Shown: piece by piece, positions 54,889 to 63,424 of the stretch
Layout of the letters: each line of letters begins with the position of its first letter
How positions within the stretch are numbered: the stretch's first letter is position 1
NCBI RefSeq assembly: GCF_024195295.1
Contig: NZ_JAMFTH010000004.1
Coordinates: 248,001-312,000, forward strand
Reading direction: 5' to 3'
Length of the DNA stretch: 64,000 nt
Source of the DNA: Gilvimarinus xylanilyticus
GTDB taxonomy: Bacteria > Pseudomonadota > Gammaproteobacteria > Pseudomonadales > Cellvibrionaceae
Made by a program: the position numbers and the translations under genes
Notes under the pieces: model-generated
What the model was told of the DNA's origin: nothing
Database searches by the model: none
The model's input: only the letters and a program-made list of their open reading frames with translations

Positions 54889-55179
54889 TTAACCCGTAAT
54901 GGTTGGGTACAAGTCTTCCCAAGCTGGGTTTTGGTGCTCGATCAAGTTTAGCTTCCACGCCCTATTCCACTTTTTTAGCCGCTTTTCTCGTTGAATAGCA
55001 CTTTCCATGGTGGGTGCCGTTTCAAAATAGACCAGCATAGTCAGATTGTATTTATGGCTAAAGCCTTCAACTTGGTGGTTTTTGTGCTGCCATATACGCT
55101 GGGTTAGGTTACTGGTAACGCCGATGTAGAGCGTGCCATTGCGTTTATTGGTAAGAATATAGACGGCGGGATGCTTCAT
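54889..55179 (-). CDS. GIY-YIG nuclease superfamily protein
   Basis: 96 residues from ATG 55179 (AAGGAG 5 bp upstream). The GIY-YIG core is AVYILTNKRNGTLYIGVTSN with the catalytic Tyr pair, Arg in LTQRIWQHKN, and Glu in ESAIQREKRLKKWNRAWKLN. This is the single-domain UPF0213-like type found scattered in bacterial genomes, often next to repeats; its target is unknown. It sits alone between two REP clusters, which fits a small mobile or repeat-associated gene rather than a polysaccharide function. Confidence 0.9.
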   Translation of the reverse strand: MKHPAVYILTNKRNGTLYIGVTSNLTQRIWQHKNHQVEGFSHKYNLTMLVYFETAPTMESAIQREKRLKKWNRAWKLNLIEHQNPAWEDLYPTITG

Positions 55180-55203
55180 GGACACTCCTTGTCGATTGCC
55201 CAC

Positions 55204-55690
55204 CCTTGCTGGGTTTAAATATAAATGAATGGGCTTTATGACAAGGTAGCAGACATAGTGCTGGATTCCATCGGTGTTGTGGTACAGCCACGCTCTTTTT
55301 CTGGGTTCCCGATCCGGGTCGGGAATGACGTTTTTTCGTGGGAATGACGTTACTGCTAGGGCGGGACTGTGGCGGAGCGGGGTTTCTGGATTTCAACGAT
55401 GCCGTGGCTAAGCCACACTTCCTGTCCGGGTTCCACCTATGCTGCGACAAGTCGCGTTTTTTAACTGGATTCCGTGTCGGGGCACGGAATGACGTGGGGT
55501 CGGGAATGACGTTCTTTCGCTACTATGGTTATTCCGTGCCCCCGTCATTCCCACGGAGGTGGGAATCCAGCTAGAGAGCGCGGCTTGCCGCTACATCGAT
55601 GGAACCCAGAAAGACAGTTATGCCTTTGGCAAACTCATTCCCACGGAGGTGGGAACCCAGATAAAAAGTTATGCCTTTGGCATACCCTTC
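55204..55690. repeat. REP-like repeat cluster overlapping the end of the ABC ATPase gene
   Basis: 55395-55512 is nearly identical to 20687-20804. Other units are GGTTCCCGATCCGGGTCGGG (about 55304), and CATTCCCACGGAGGTGGGAA twice (about 55553 and 55636). The final unit ends in the small palindrome TTATGCCTTTGGCATA at 55669-55684, which is read as the last codons and stop of the minus-strand ATPase gene. Confidence 0.85.
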
Positions 55691-56412
55691 CCCACCCCCG
55701 GCGCGGCCATAGGCTTAGCGGGCGCTACTTTATACTGCGCCGCAACGTCGCGGACGCTGCCGCTCGCACAGATAAAGCCCTTTTCTAGCCAGAGGGCGGT
55801 GTCGCAGAATTTAGACACTTCGCTGGCGCTGTGGCTAACAAAGATTAGACTTTGGTTGCCGCCTAGCTTTTCATTCATCGCTTCGCGGGCACGTTTTTTG
55901 AAGGTGGCGTCGCCCACAGCCAGGGCCTCGTCCAGTAGGAGTACGTCTATGCCGGTGTAGAGCGCAGTAGCGAAGCCTAGGCGCGAGCGCATGCCCGAGG
56001 AGTAAGTAAAAATGGGGCGCTCGAAAAAGTCTTTAAGCATGGAGAATTCTTTAATTTCGTCCATGTGCGATAAAGCTTCGCTGCGGCTGTAACCTTGCAG
56101 CATGGCGCTTAGCAGGGCATTGTCGCGGCCGGTTAGGTCTTTGCGAAACCCCAACCCCAAGGTGAGCAACGATCGCTTGACCCCGGCGCTTACCTCTAGA
56201 CTACCATGGGTAGGCGGGATAATACCCGCCAGAATTTGCATTAGGGTACTTTTACCACTGCCATTGCGGCCCAAGATGGCGAGCTTGTCGCCGCGCTTTA
56301 GCTCGAAGCTGACACCGCTTAGGGCTTGGTGCTTAAAGTATTTGAAAAAACCCACCCGACTTTTGTAGGTAAAGCCGACGCGGTTTGCTTTGATTAGTAT
56401 GTCTTGGCTCAT
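55669..56412 (-). CDS. ABC transporter ATP-binding protein for polysaccharide export (KpsT/Wzt-like)
   Basis: 247 residues from ATG 56412, overlapping the permease stop as ATGA. Walker A is ILGRNGSGKSTLMQILAG (about residues 46-63), the signature YSSGMRSRLGFA, and Walker B VLLLDEALAVGD; the switch His is in IFVSHSASEV. The N-terminus VGFTYKSRVGFFKYFKHQAL is typical of capsule and O-antigen exporters. It lacks the extra C-terminal carbohydrate-binding domain of some Wzt proteins, so it is closer to KpsT. The last residues (GMPKA) come from a repeat element. Confidence 0.92.
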   Translation of the reverse strand: MSQDILIKANRVGFTYKSRVGFFKYFKHQALSGVSFELKRGDKLAILGRNGSGKSTLMQILAGIIPPTHGSLEVSAGVKRSLLTLGLGFRKDLTGRDNALLSAMLQGYSRSEALSHMDEIKEFSMLKDFFERPIFTYSSGMRSRLGFATALYTGIDVLLLDEALAVGDATFKKRAREAMNEKLGGNQSLIFVSHSASEVSKFCDTALWLEKGFICASGSVRDVAAQYKVAPAKPMAAPGVGKGMPKA

Positions 56413-57185
56413 CGGATTACCACGCGTAAGGCTATGTTGCGGCTGTCGTAGTGATATAAAACATGCAGGGCGGCAATAACCACCACTAATAAGCCACTTA
56501 ACCAAGCCAGATGAAACATATCGTAAACTTCGTCGCGCATTAAAATGGCGCGGAAAGAGTCCAAGTAAAACGCCATGGGGTTATAATTGAGCAAGGCCTC
56601 GCGCAGCCAGGGGTCGGGTATGTCGTTAATGTCCCAGAATACCCCCGAGGCAAACAACATAAACACCATAAACATGCCTATTAACTTGCTAACGTCGCGC
56701 GCGTAACTAACCAGCCAAGCCCCCAGTAAAGTGCAGGCAATAATAAACAAATACTCGCTAACCACCAGCGGCAGCAACAGCCACCATAAAGAATCGGGGT
56801 AGGAATCGTAGGCAATCGCTAAGCACAGCAACACCCAAAATACCGCCCATTGCCGGTATACCCCTTCTTGCACGCTAATATAGGGAAACAAGGTTTTAGG
56901 GGCATCCATTAAGCCGATCAACCCTTTGTTTTGAATTAAGCTATTGGAGCCTTTAGAGACCGACTTGGTAAACCACAGTAGCGGTATCTTGCCGCACATA
57001 AGGAAGAATAAATAGTTGGGACCACCGCGCTCCAGGAAGTAGGCAAATACCAAATAGAAGATCACCACATACAACAGTGGTTCCAGTATCCACCAGAAAT
57101 AACTGAGAATTAACTTTGAGGCTTCGGCTTTTAGCCCCATTCGTGCTTGCACATGCACAAGCGATACAAACTGTTTTACGTTCAC
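56409..57185 (-). CDS. ABC transporter permease for polysaccharide export (KpsM/Wzm-like)
   Basis: 258 residues, the KpsM length. Six membrane helices are visible, including YFWWILEPLLYVVIFYLVFA, WAVFWVLLCLAIAY, WWLLLPLVVSEYLFIIACTL, LIGMFMVFMLFASGVFW and LAWLSGLLVVVIAALHVLY; the N-terminal amphipathic segment (ARMGLKAEASKLILSYF) precedes the first. NPMAFYLDSFRAILM is the conserved end motif of ABC-2 type exporters. With the ATPase it would move a finished lipid-linked glycan across the inner membrane. Confidence 0.92.
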   Translation of the reverse strand: MNVKQFVSLVHVQARMGLKAEASKLILSYFWWILEPLLYVVIFYLVFAYFLERGGPNYLFFLMCGKIPLLWFTKSVSKGSNSLIQNKGLIGLMDAPKTLFPYISVQEGVYRQWAVFWVLLCLAIAYDSYPDSLWWLLLPLVVSEYLFIIACTLLGAWLVSYARDVSKLIGMFMVFMLFASGVFWDINDIPDPWLREALLNYNPMAFYLDSFRAILMRDEVYDMFHLAWLSGLLVVVIAALHVLYHYDSRNIALRVVIR

Positions 57186-57220
57186 TAATCCTTCTTAGCC
57201 TTGCGGCATATTCTTACACT

Positions 57221-58642
57221 TTATTCGTAACGGGTAATGTCATCTTCACCCAGGTAGTCGCCGCTTTGCACCTCGACCATAATCAGGTCAATCACGCCCG
57301 GATTTTCCAACTTATGTTTGTGCCCGGCAGGTATAAACGTAGATTCATTCACCCCCAACAGAGTGATTTGATCTTCATTGGTAATGCGCGCCATACCTTG
57401 CAGTACCACCCAGTGCTCGCTGCGGTGGTGATGCATTTGTAAGGTGAGCGAGGTGCCCGGCTTAATCACAATACGGCGCACTTTGAAACGTTCGTGCTCT
57501 TCGAGCACAGTGTGACTGCCCCAGGGGCGGTGCACAGTGCGATGCTGTAAACGGGCACCGTGGCCAGAACGCTTTAGCTGAGCGACAATGTCTTTCACCC
57601 CTTGCGCCTGGCTTTTATGGGCAATTAACAGGGCGTCGGCGGTATCTATTACCAGCAAATCTTCCACCCCCACCAGGGCGGTCAAGCGGTCGTGGCTGCG
57701 CACGTAGTTGTTGCTGGCACCGGTGCTAAGCACTTCGCCGTCAAAGCGATTGCCGCGGTCATCGGCCGGGGTTAACTGGCCCATGGCCTCCCACGAGCCT
57801 ATGTCACTCCAACCAATGTCTGCTTTGACCCCGGCCAGACACGCGGTTTTTTCCATTAACGCATAATCAATGGAGATGTCCGGTACCTGAGCGAAAGCCT
57901 CGGGACACAAGCGGGTACTGCAATGGCCCTTGCCCTGGGATTGAATACCCGATTCTAACGCCCGCGATACACTTTGCAGTAGCTCGGGCGCGTGGGCTTT
58001 AAGCTCGGCCAACGCCAGATCGGCGCGGCTGCAGAACATGCCCGAGTTCCAGTAGTAGTTGCCGGAATCTACATACGCCTGCGCCGTGGCGGCGTCGGGT
58101 TTTTCTACAAATTGTTGCACACTTAACTGATCGCCCGGCCCGGCGGCGGCCTGAATATAGCCGTAGCCGGTTTCCGGGTGTTCGGGCACGATACCAAACA
58201 CGGTCAATTTTTGCTGCGCAGCCAAGTTGGTGGCCTGCTCTACGGCGCGGGCAAAGGTGGACTCGTCGGTAATTAAATGGTCAGCGGCCAATATTAGTAT
58301 GTGCGCATCCGGCCCGTAGCGGCTGGCAACATCTAACGCGGCCGCAGCAAACGAGGCGGCAGTGTTGCGGCCAAAGGGCTCCAGAATATAACCGTGATTA
58401 CAAGCCACGGCGTCATCGGTAGTTGCGTAGGCGTCTTCGGTTTTAAACAGTAAATCGTCGGTGGTAACAGTGAGCACTTCGCTCACCCCCGGCAATTGGC
58501 TGGCACGGCGAAAGGTTTTTTGAATCAGGCTTTCGCCGTCTGGCAAGGGAATAAACGGTTTGGGGTGGGTGACCCGCGACTCTGGCCACAGACGCGTGCC
58601 CGCGCCGCCGCACAAAATAACCGGTACCAGTATCGGCTGCAT
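57221..58642 (-). CDS. manC: Mannose-1-phosphate guanylyltransferase / mannose-6-phosphate isomerase
   Basis: 473 residues, a bifunctional enzyme. The N-terminal pyrophosphorylase has PVILCGGAGTRLWPESR (residues 7-23) and FVEKPDAATAQAYV. The C-terminal type II isomerase is a cupin with VHRPWGSHTVLEEHERFKV, LTLQMHHHRSEHWVVL and TFIPAGHKHKLENPG. It supplies GDP-mannose. It is the third gene of a run cysC-cysQ-manC-permease-ATPase on the minus strand. Confidence 0.96.
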   Translation of the reverse strand: MQPILVPVILCGGAGTRLWPESRVTHPKPFIPLPDGESLIQKTFRRASQLPGVSEVLTVTTDDLLFKTEDAYATTDDAVACNHGYILEPFGRNTAASFAAAALDVASRYGPDAHILILAADHLITDESTFARAVEQATNLAAQQKLTVFGIVPEHPETGYGYIQAAAGPGDQLSVQQFVEKPDAATAQAYVDSGNYYWNSGMFCSRADLALAELKAHAPELLQSVSRALESGIQSQGKGHCSTRLCPEAFAQVPDISIDYALMEKTACLAGVKADIGWSDIGSWEAMGQLTPADDRGNRFDGEVLSTGASNNYVRSHDRLTALVGVEDLLVIDTADALLIAHKSQAQGVKDIVAQLKRSGHGARLQHRTVHRPWGSHTVLEEHERFKVRRIVIKPGTSLTLQMHHHRSEHWVVLQGMARITNEDQITLLGVNESTFIPAGHKHKLENPGVIDLIMVEVQSGDYLGEDDITRYE

Positions 58643-58654
58643 AAAACTGCCCGA

Positions 58655-59449
58655 TTACTTGGGCGCCCCGGCGTAATCCGCCGGTGCCGCCATAAAGAAA
58701 GGGTTTAACACACTGTCTTGCTGGTTGTAGACCAGCGGCTCACTGGTATCCAAATGTACCAGCTTACCCCCGGCACCCAGCAACACGGCGTGGGCGGCGC
58801 CGGTATCCCACTCACTGGTCGGGCCCAGGCGCGGGTATAGATGGGCGCGGCCCTCGGCTACCAAACAGATTTTTAGCGAGCTGCCCATACTGGTAATACT
58901 GGGTGAGTCAAACTGGGCGACAAACTCGGCGAAGGCTTCGCTCTGGTGGGAACGGCTACCCACAATGCACCAATCAGCTTTGCCTTTAGGCAGAGGTGCG
59001 ACGTTTATGGCCTGAGCGCTGCCGGACTCAATTTTTTCACTGCCCTGTGTGGCAGTGCCACCGGCGTAGGTGACCCCTAGCGCGGGCGCGACCACCACAC
59101 CCCACACAGGTTTTCCATCGACAATATGGGCGATATTAACAGTAAATTCACCGTTCTTTTTAATAAATTCCTTGGTGCCATCCAACGGGTCCACCAACCA
59201 GTATTCAGCCCATTGGCTGCGCTCGGTCCAGGGAATATTGGCGCTTTCTTCCGACAAAATAGGCGTGTCGGGCGTTAAAGCTTGCAGCGCGTCTTTAATA
59301 TGGTGGTGGGCGGCCAGATCGGCCTCGGTTAGCGGGCTGCTGTCGGATTTTTGCTCTACGGCAAAATCCTTTTGGTAGATCACCATCATTTTCTCGCCCG
59401 CTTGTTCGGCAGCCGCGACAACCTGACGGTAGAGCTGGGAGTTCGACAT
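58655..59449 (-). CDS. cysQ: 3'(2'),5'-bisphosphate nucleotidase
   Basis: 264 residues of the inositol monophosphatase fold. The metal-binding motifs are ILSEES, YWLVDPLDGTKEFIKKNGEF (DPLDGT) and PTSEWDTGAAHAVLLGAGG. CysQ splits PAP, the product left when sulfotransferases use PAPS, into AMP and phosphate. Its place between cysC and manC, in a locus with three sulfotransferases, suggests a job in polymer sulfation rather than general sulfate assimilation. Confidence 0.95.
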   Translation of the reverse strand: MSNSQLYRQVVAAAEQAGEKMMVIYQKDFAVEQKSDSSPLTEADLAAHHHIKDALQALTPDTPILSEESANIPWTERSQWAEYWLVDPLDGTKEFIKKNGEFTVNIAHIVDGKPVWGVVVAPALGVTYAGGTATQGSEKIESGSAQAINVAPLPKGKADWCIVGSRSHQSEAFAEFVAQFDSPSITSMGSSLKICLVAEGRAHLYPRLGPTSEWDTGAAHAVLLGAGGKLVHLDTSEPLVYNQQDSVLNPFFMAAPADYAGAPK

Positions 59450-59465
59450 AAAAATCCTTCTGAAT

Positions 59466-60089
59466 CTATTTCGCCAGTACTTTTAATATGGCGTTAACAC
59501 TGGCTCCAACATCGTTACCGCTGGTATCGATGGTTATCTCGGCGTGGTCGGGGGCCTCGTAGGGGTCACTGATGCCGGTAAACTGTTTGATAATGCCCGC
59601 GCGAGCTTTTTTATACAGGCCCTTGGGGTCGCGCTCTTCGCACACAGAAAGCGGGGTATCTAAGTAGGCCTCGATAAATTGGCCGTGGTTAAACATTGAG
59701 CGCACCATCTGGCGATCGCGCCGATAGGGGGAAATAAAAGCGCAAATTACCACCAGGCCAGCATCGACCATCAACCTGGCAACCTCGCCTACCCGGCGGA
59801 TGTTTTCGGCGCGGTCGGATTCAGTCATGCCTAAGTCTTTATTCAGGCCGTGACGAACATTGTCGCCATCGAGCAAAAACGAATTAACCCCACGGTGATG
59901 CAGGGTAGCGTCCAGAGCGTTGGCCACGGTGGATTTACCCGACCCAGATAAGCCGGTAAGCCAGATACAGCGTGGAGTTTGGTCCAGAAGCTTGGCACGG
60001 TCGACCGAACTGATGGTTTGGTTGTGCCAGACGGCCTCGCAGGGCAAGGTGTCGTCAATACGTTGATAAGGGGATTTTTCGTCGCTCAT
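59466..60089 (-). CDS. cysC: Adenylylsulfate (APS) kinase
   Basis: 207 residues. The P-loop is GLSGSGKST (residues 46-54). [20 protein letters not shown] is the APS-binding region, and [15 protein letters not shown] and [20 protein letters not shown] complete the CysC signature. It phosphorylates APS to PAPS, the sulfate donor. cysD and cysN are absent here. First gene of the five-gene operon leading to the exporter; GGGACGAC before the ATG is the ribosome site. Confidence 0.96.
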   Translation of the reverse strand: MSDEKSPYQRIDDTLPCEAVWHNQTISSVDRAKLLDQTPRCIWLTGLSGSGKSTVANALDATLHHRGVNSFLLDGDNVRHGLNKDLGMTESDRAENIRRVGEVARLMVDAGLVVICAFISPYRRDRQMVRSMFNHGQFIEAYLDTPLSVCEERDPKGLYKKARAGIIKQFTGISDPYEAPDHAEITIDTSGNDVGASVNAILKVLAK

Positions 60090-60159
60090 GTCGTCCCTTT
60101 CGCGAAGGTTTTGGGTATTGTACCGATTTTGCGGGGGAAAAAGGAAGGTTGCGCTAAAA

Positions 60160-60895
60160 GCGCAGCTCTTTTGCTGGGTTCCCGGTCGGGCCGGGAATGA
60201 CGTCTTGATCTGAAAGCACAGCTCTTTTGCTGGGTTCCCGGTCGAGGCCGGGAATGACGTCTTGATCTGAAAGCACAGCTCTTTTGCTGGGTTCCCGGTC
60301 GAGGCCGGGAATGACGTCTTGATCTGAAAGCACAGCTCTTTTGCTGGGTTCCCGGTCGAGGCCGGGAATGACGTCTTGATCTGAAAGCACAGCTCTTTTG
60401 CTGGGTTCTCGGTCGGGGCCGGGAATGACGTCTTGCGCTGAAAGCACAGCTCTTTTGCTGGGTTCTCGGTCGGGGCCGGGAGTGACGTCTTGATCTGAAA
60501 GCGCAGCTCTTTTGCTGGGTTCTCGGTCGGGGCCGGGAATGACGTCTTGTTCTGAAAGCGCGGCTCTTTTGCTGGGTTCCCGGTCGGGGCCGGGAATGAC
60601 GTCTTGTTCTGAAAGCGCGGCTCTTTTGCTGGGTTCCCGGTCGGGGCCGGGAATGACGTCTTGTTCTGAAAGCGCGGCTCTTTTGCTGGGTTCCCGGTCG
60701 GGGCCGGGAATGACGTTTTGTTCTGAAAGCGCGGCTCTTTTGCTGGGTTCTCGGTCGGGGCCGGGAATGACGTCTTGCGCTGAAAGCGCAGCTCTTTTAC
60801 TGGGTTCCCGATCGGGGTCGGGAATGACGTTCATTCGCGGTAGTGACGTCTTGTGCTGAAAGCGCAGCTTTTCTGTTAGGTTCCTGGTCGAGGCC
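60160..60895. repeat. 57-bp tandem array, 12 copies plus a degenerate one
   Basis: The unit is 57 bp long: GACGTCTTG(T/A)TCTGAAAGCG, CGGCTCTTTTGCTGGGTTCC, CGGTCGGGGCCGGGAAT. Its second half is a REP-type palindrome (TTCCCGGTCGGGGCCGGGAA). Twelve copies run from about 60165 to 60850 and one decayed copy to 60895. Because 57 is a multiple of three, several frames stay open across the array, including 60154-60933 on the minus strand; these are not genes. It lies directly upstream of cysC, so the operon promoter must lie inside it or in the 70 bp between array and gene. Confidence 0.92.
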
Positions 60896-61229
60896 GCACT
60901 ACTGTCCGGAATATTATAGAATCGCCGCGCCAAGCTAAAATCCGTCCTTCCCTCGAAGGTGGGAATCCATAGAAATCAATCAGTTACACAATCTACATAC
61001 ATGGGCCCCGTCTTCGCAGGGGTGACGATATTTTTAAGTCTTTGCCCCCTTAATTGGCTGTGCCTCATAATTGCGGCACGCTAAAACAAGTTACTAATAA
61101 TTATCCCCGACTATTTGGTATAGGGGCACAATAATGAAGGTACGAAACAATGAATTTCGCCACTGTAGTATTTAGACGTCACGCCCTCGGACGAGGGAGT
61201 CTCACCAGGAGGGGCTCCCAACCCACCAT
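60896..61229. other. Intergenic remainder behind the tandem array
   Basis: About 330 bp with no gene. A single REP-like unit (CTTCCCTCGAAGGTGGGAAT) lies at about 60951-60970, and partial palindromes occur at 61005-61028 and 61178-61215. Nothing else recognised. Confidence 0.5.
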
Positions 61230-61649
61230 TCAAGCATCCAACTGTTTGATACCAGTGCGGGCAAAGCGCAATAAGGGCTCGTAGTAGGCGTTTTGGATGA
61301 CTGATTTTAGAATGTCAGGGTCCGCCTCTACGTAGTCGTGTACCAACACGTTGCGAAGGCCAATCACTTTGCATCAGGAGATCTCGTCATCAATCACCCC
61401 GGCCACCTGCAGGGCCTCGATGGCTTTGCGTGGTTCGAGGGCAACTTGACCGGTAGCCGACTTACACCAGTGTTTAGCAATGCCAATACAGCTTTCTATA
61501 AGCAAATGCACAACACGCTCAGCGGCCACCTTCTCTAGACGACTCCAGGCACGCTCCGCAAGAATACCGCTTAATAGCTTCAAGTCTTGCTCGCACTCGT
61601 TCAGATGTTGCTGCTGAGCTCGGATATAGGCTTGGTTCGCTAAACTCAT
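61230..61649 (-). pseudogene. hepT: HepT-like toxin RNase gene with an in-frame TGA
   Basis: The frame from ATG 61649 runs for 139 codons to a TGA at 61230-61232, the normal HepT length, but codon 92 (complement of 61374-61376) is TGA. Before it lies the helical HEPN start (LLSGILAERAWSRLEKVAAE and ESCIGIAKHWC). After it, in the same frame, come KVIGLRNVLVHDYVEAD and YYEPLLRFARTGIKQLDA, with the RNase motif R-x4-H-x-Y. The stop therefore removes the active site: only a 91-residue fragment without it would be made. Its ATG overlaps the last stop of the mntA frame, the usual arrangement of this toxin-antitoxin pair. Confidence 0.82.
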
Positions 61650-62023
61650 CGCTTATCACCCCACTGATCTCGATTGCCATAGTCATGTTCCGAGCGTGAG
61701 AGTATGCGCCGCTCCAGCCCCAGACGAACAAAAACATCCCCGTCTAGCAATCATTGACCATCGGTTAAAATAGCCAGACCTAATGGGATAGGCACCAGCG
61801 AGATATCAACGACCGATAGCTCTGATTCGCTTATACCGAGGCTATCCCGCCACTGTTGTGCCATAAGCTCTGGCCGCAGACGTCGTTCCAAAGGAGCTTC
61901 TAACCAATCATTAAAACCAACCGCTAAATCATAGTCGCTATCTGGATGGAAATCACCGCGCGCCCTAGAACCATACAACCAAAGCGCGACAATGGACGCA
62001 TCTTTTTTGGCCATATAAGTCAT
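61646..62023 (-). pseudogene. mntA: MntA-like nucleotidyltransferase antitoxin gene with an in-frame TGA
   Basis: From ATG 62023 the frame has the minimal nucleotidyltransferase motif LYGSRARGDFHPDSDYDLAV (GSx10DxD), then reaches TGA at 61751-61753 after 90 residues. The same frame continues without a break through LLDGDVFVRLGLERRILSRS and EHDYGNRDQWGDKR to TGA 61646-61648, overlapping the hepT ATG. MntA antitoxins add AMP to HepT and are about this full length. The catalytic motif precedes the early stop, so the short product might keep some activity. It follows the MATE gene by 16 bp. Confidence 0.8.
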
Positions 62024-62039
62024 TTTGATATCAAGTCGT

Positions 62040-63377
62040 TCATCCCTTTCTCACCCGTCCTTGCAGCCACCACCAGGCCCAGCCGCCCACCACGATATTG
62101 GTCAACGCCGTAGCGATAAAAAGCCCGTTAAGGCCCCACAACTGTTGCAGCGCCCAGGCCAGGGGCAGAAAGAGCAGCAGTACCCGGCTGACCGATAGCA
62201 GCATCGCGGGCCAGGGATTGCCGAGGCCGTTAAAGGCCGCGTTGACGGACATTACCAACCCGTAGGCACCGTAACTAAAAGGGACAATACTTAAATAGAG
62301 CATGGCAACGGTCGCAACTTCAGTGTGATCGGTAAAGAGCTGCACAATGGGGCCGCCCAGCAACCATAATATAAGTGTCAACAGCGCGCCGAAGCCCAGG
62401 CAAAACCCGGTGAGCACCTTCTGCGCCTGAATCAGCCTGGAAGTTAAACCCGCCGAGTGGTTTTGCCCAAAAAACGGCCCCACCACCCCGGACAAAGCGT
62501 AAAAGGCGATGAGTGCCAGAGGCTCAATACGTACAGCAATACCCATTCCCGCGACGGCATCTGTTCCGTAACGAGCGACCATCATTACCACAATACCGCT
62601 GGCCAGCGGAATAATAATATTGGACGCCATGGCGGGCAGGCCCACGTGCACAATGCTGCGCCAAGATTCAGCGATAGCACTGCGCGAAGCAAAAGGCGAC
62701 GTCAACAACCCTACTCGGGCGCGCAAAATATACAGCGCAACCAGCAGGGTTAGCCCCCGAGTGATTAAGGTCGCCCAGGCCGCCCCCGCCAGCTCTAAAC
62801 GCGGAAAACCCCACAAACCGAAGATTAAGAGCGGGTCCAAGAGTGCGTTAAACACGGCGGCAGCCCCCATCAGGCTGCCCTGAATTCGACTGAGGCCCAT
62901 AGCCCGCAGCGATGCCAGAGCGACCATGGGCACTAACAGGCAGGGAGCACTGAAATACCAAATGCTCATGTACTGATGAATAAAAGGCAACAATTCGGCC
63001 GAGGCGCCCAGCAAAGTAAAAAGCGGGTTAATGGTAAACCAACCAATGGCGCACACGGTCACGGAAATGAACAGCGTTAGCGTCACCGCATCGGTGGCCA
63101 AGCGCTGAGCCTGATGCGCCGCCCCGGCTCCGACACTGCGCGCTACTGCCGATGACGTGCCCGCCCCCAACCCGATGCCAATACTGGTTAGCACCATCAC
63201 CACCGGAAAAGTGAAGCTCATGGCGGCAAGTGGTTTATTACCCAGTTGAGCGACGAAGAAGGTATCTACCACATTGAACGACATAGTCGCCAGCAGCCCC
63301 CACACCATGGGCAAAGCCAGGGCGCGTAACTGGGCCGACACCCGGCCTTCTGTCATGGTGGCGTGTAGCGGGGGCAT
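62040..63377 (-). CDS. MATE family multidrug/sodium antiporter
   Basis: 445 residues with 12 hydrophobic helices, the MATE number and length. The start (RALALPMVWGLLATMSFNVV, DTFFVAQLGNKPLAAMSFTF) and the inner repeat (VGLPAMASNIIIPLASGIVV) are typical of the NorM/DinF group. It would export cationic compounds, or lipid-linked molecules in some relatives, using an ion gradient. A role as a polysaccharide flippase is not indicated, since it lies outside the locus. A second ATG at codon 8 is possible. Confidence 0.9.
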   Translation of the reverse strand: MPPLHATMTEGRVSAQLRALALPMVWGLLATMSFNVVDTFFVAQLGNKPLAAMSFTFPVVMVLTSIGIGLGAGTSSAVARSVGAGAAHQAQRLATDAVTLTLFISVTVCAIGWFTINPLFTLLGASAELLPFIHQYMSIWYFSAPCLLVPMVALASLRAMGLSRIQGSLMGAAAVFNALLDPLLIFGLWGFPRLELAGAAWATLITRGLTLLVALYILRARVGLLTSPFASRSAIAESWRSIVHVGLPAMASNIIIPLASGIVVMMVARYGTDAVAGMGIAVRIEPLALIAFYALSGVVGPFFGQNHSAGLTSRLIQAQKVLTGFCLGFGALLTLILWLLGGPIVQLFTDHTEVATVAMLYLSIVPFSYGAYGLVMSVNAAFNGLGNPWPAMLLSVSRVLLLFLPLAWALQQLWGLNGLFIATALTNIVVGGWAWWWLQGRVRKG

Positions 63378-63424
63378 GAATGGGAACCTGTTTTTACCGA
63401 GGGGCGAGTATATCAGTTGATGCG

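Noticed and set aside
60160-60895. Possible CRISPR array
   Set aside because: The whole 57-bp unit is repeated with no unique spacers, and no cas genes are near.
60154-60933. A 259-residue minus-strand ORF of repeated [19 protein letters not shown] units
   Set aside because: The repeat unit is 57 bp, a multiple of three, so frames stay open by arithmetic. The units are REP palindromes, other frames are open too, and there is no ribosome site or known family.
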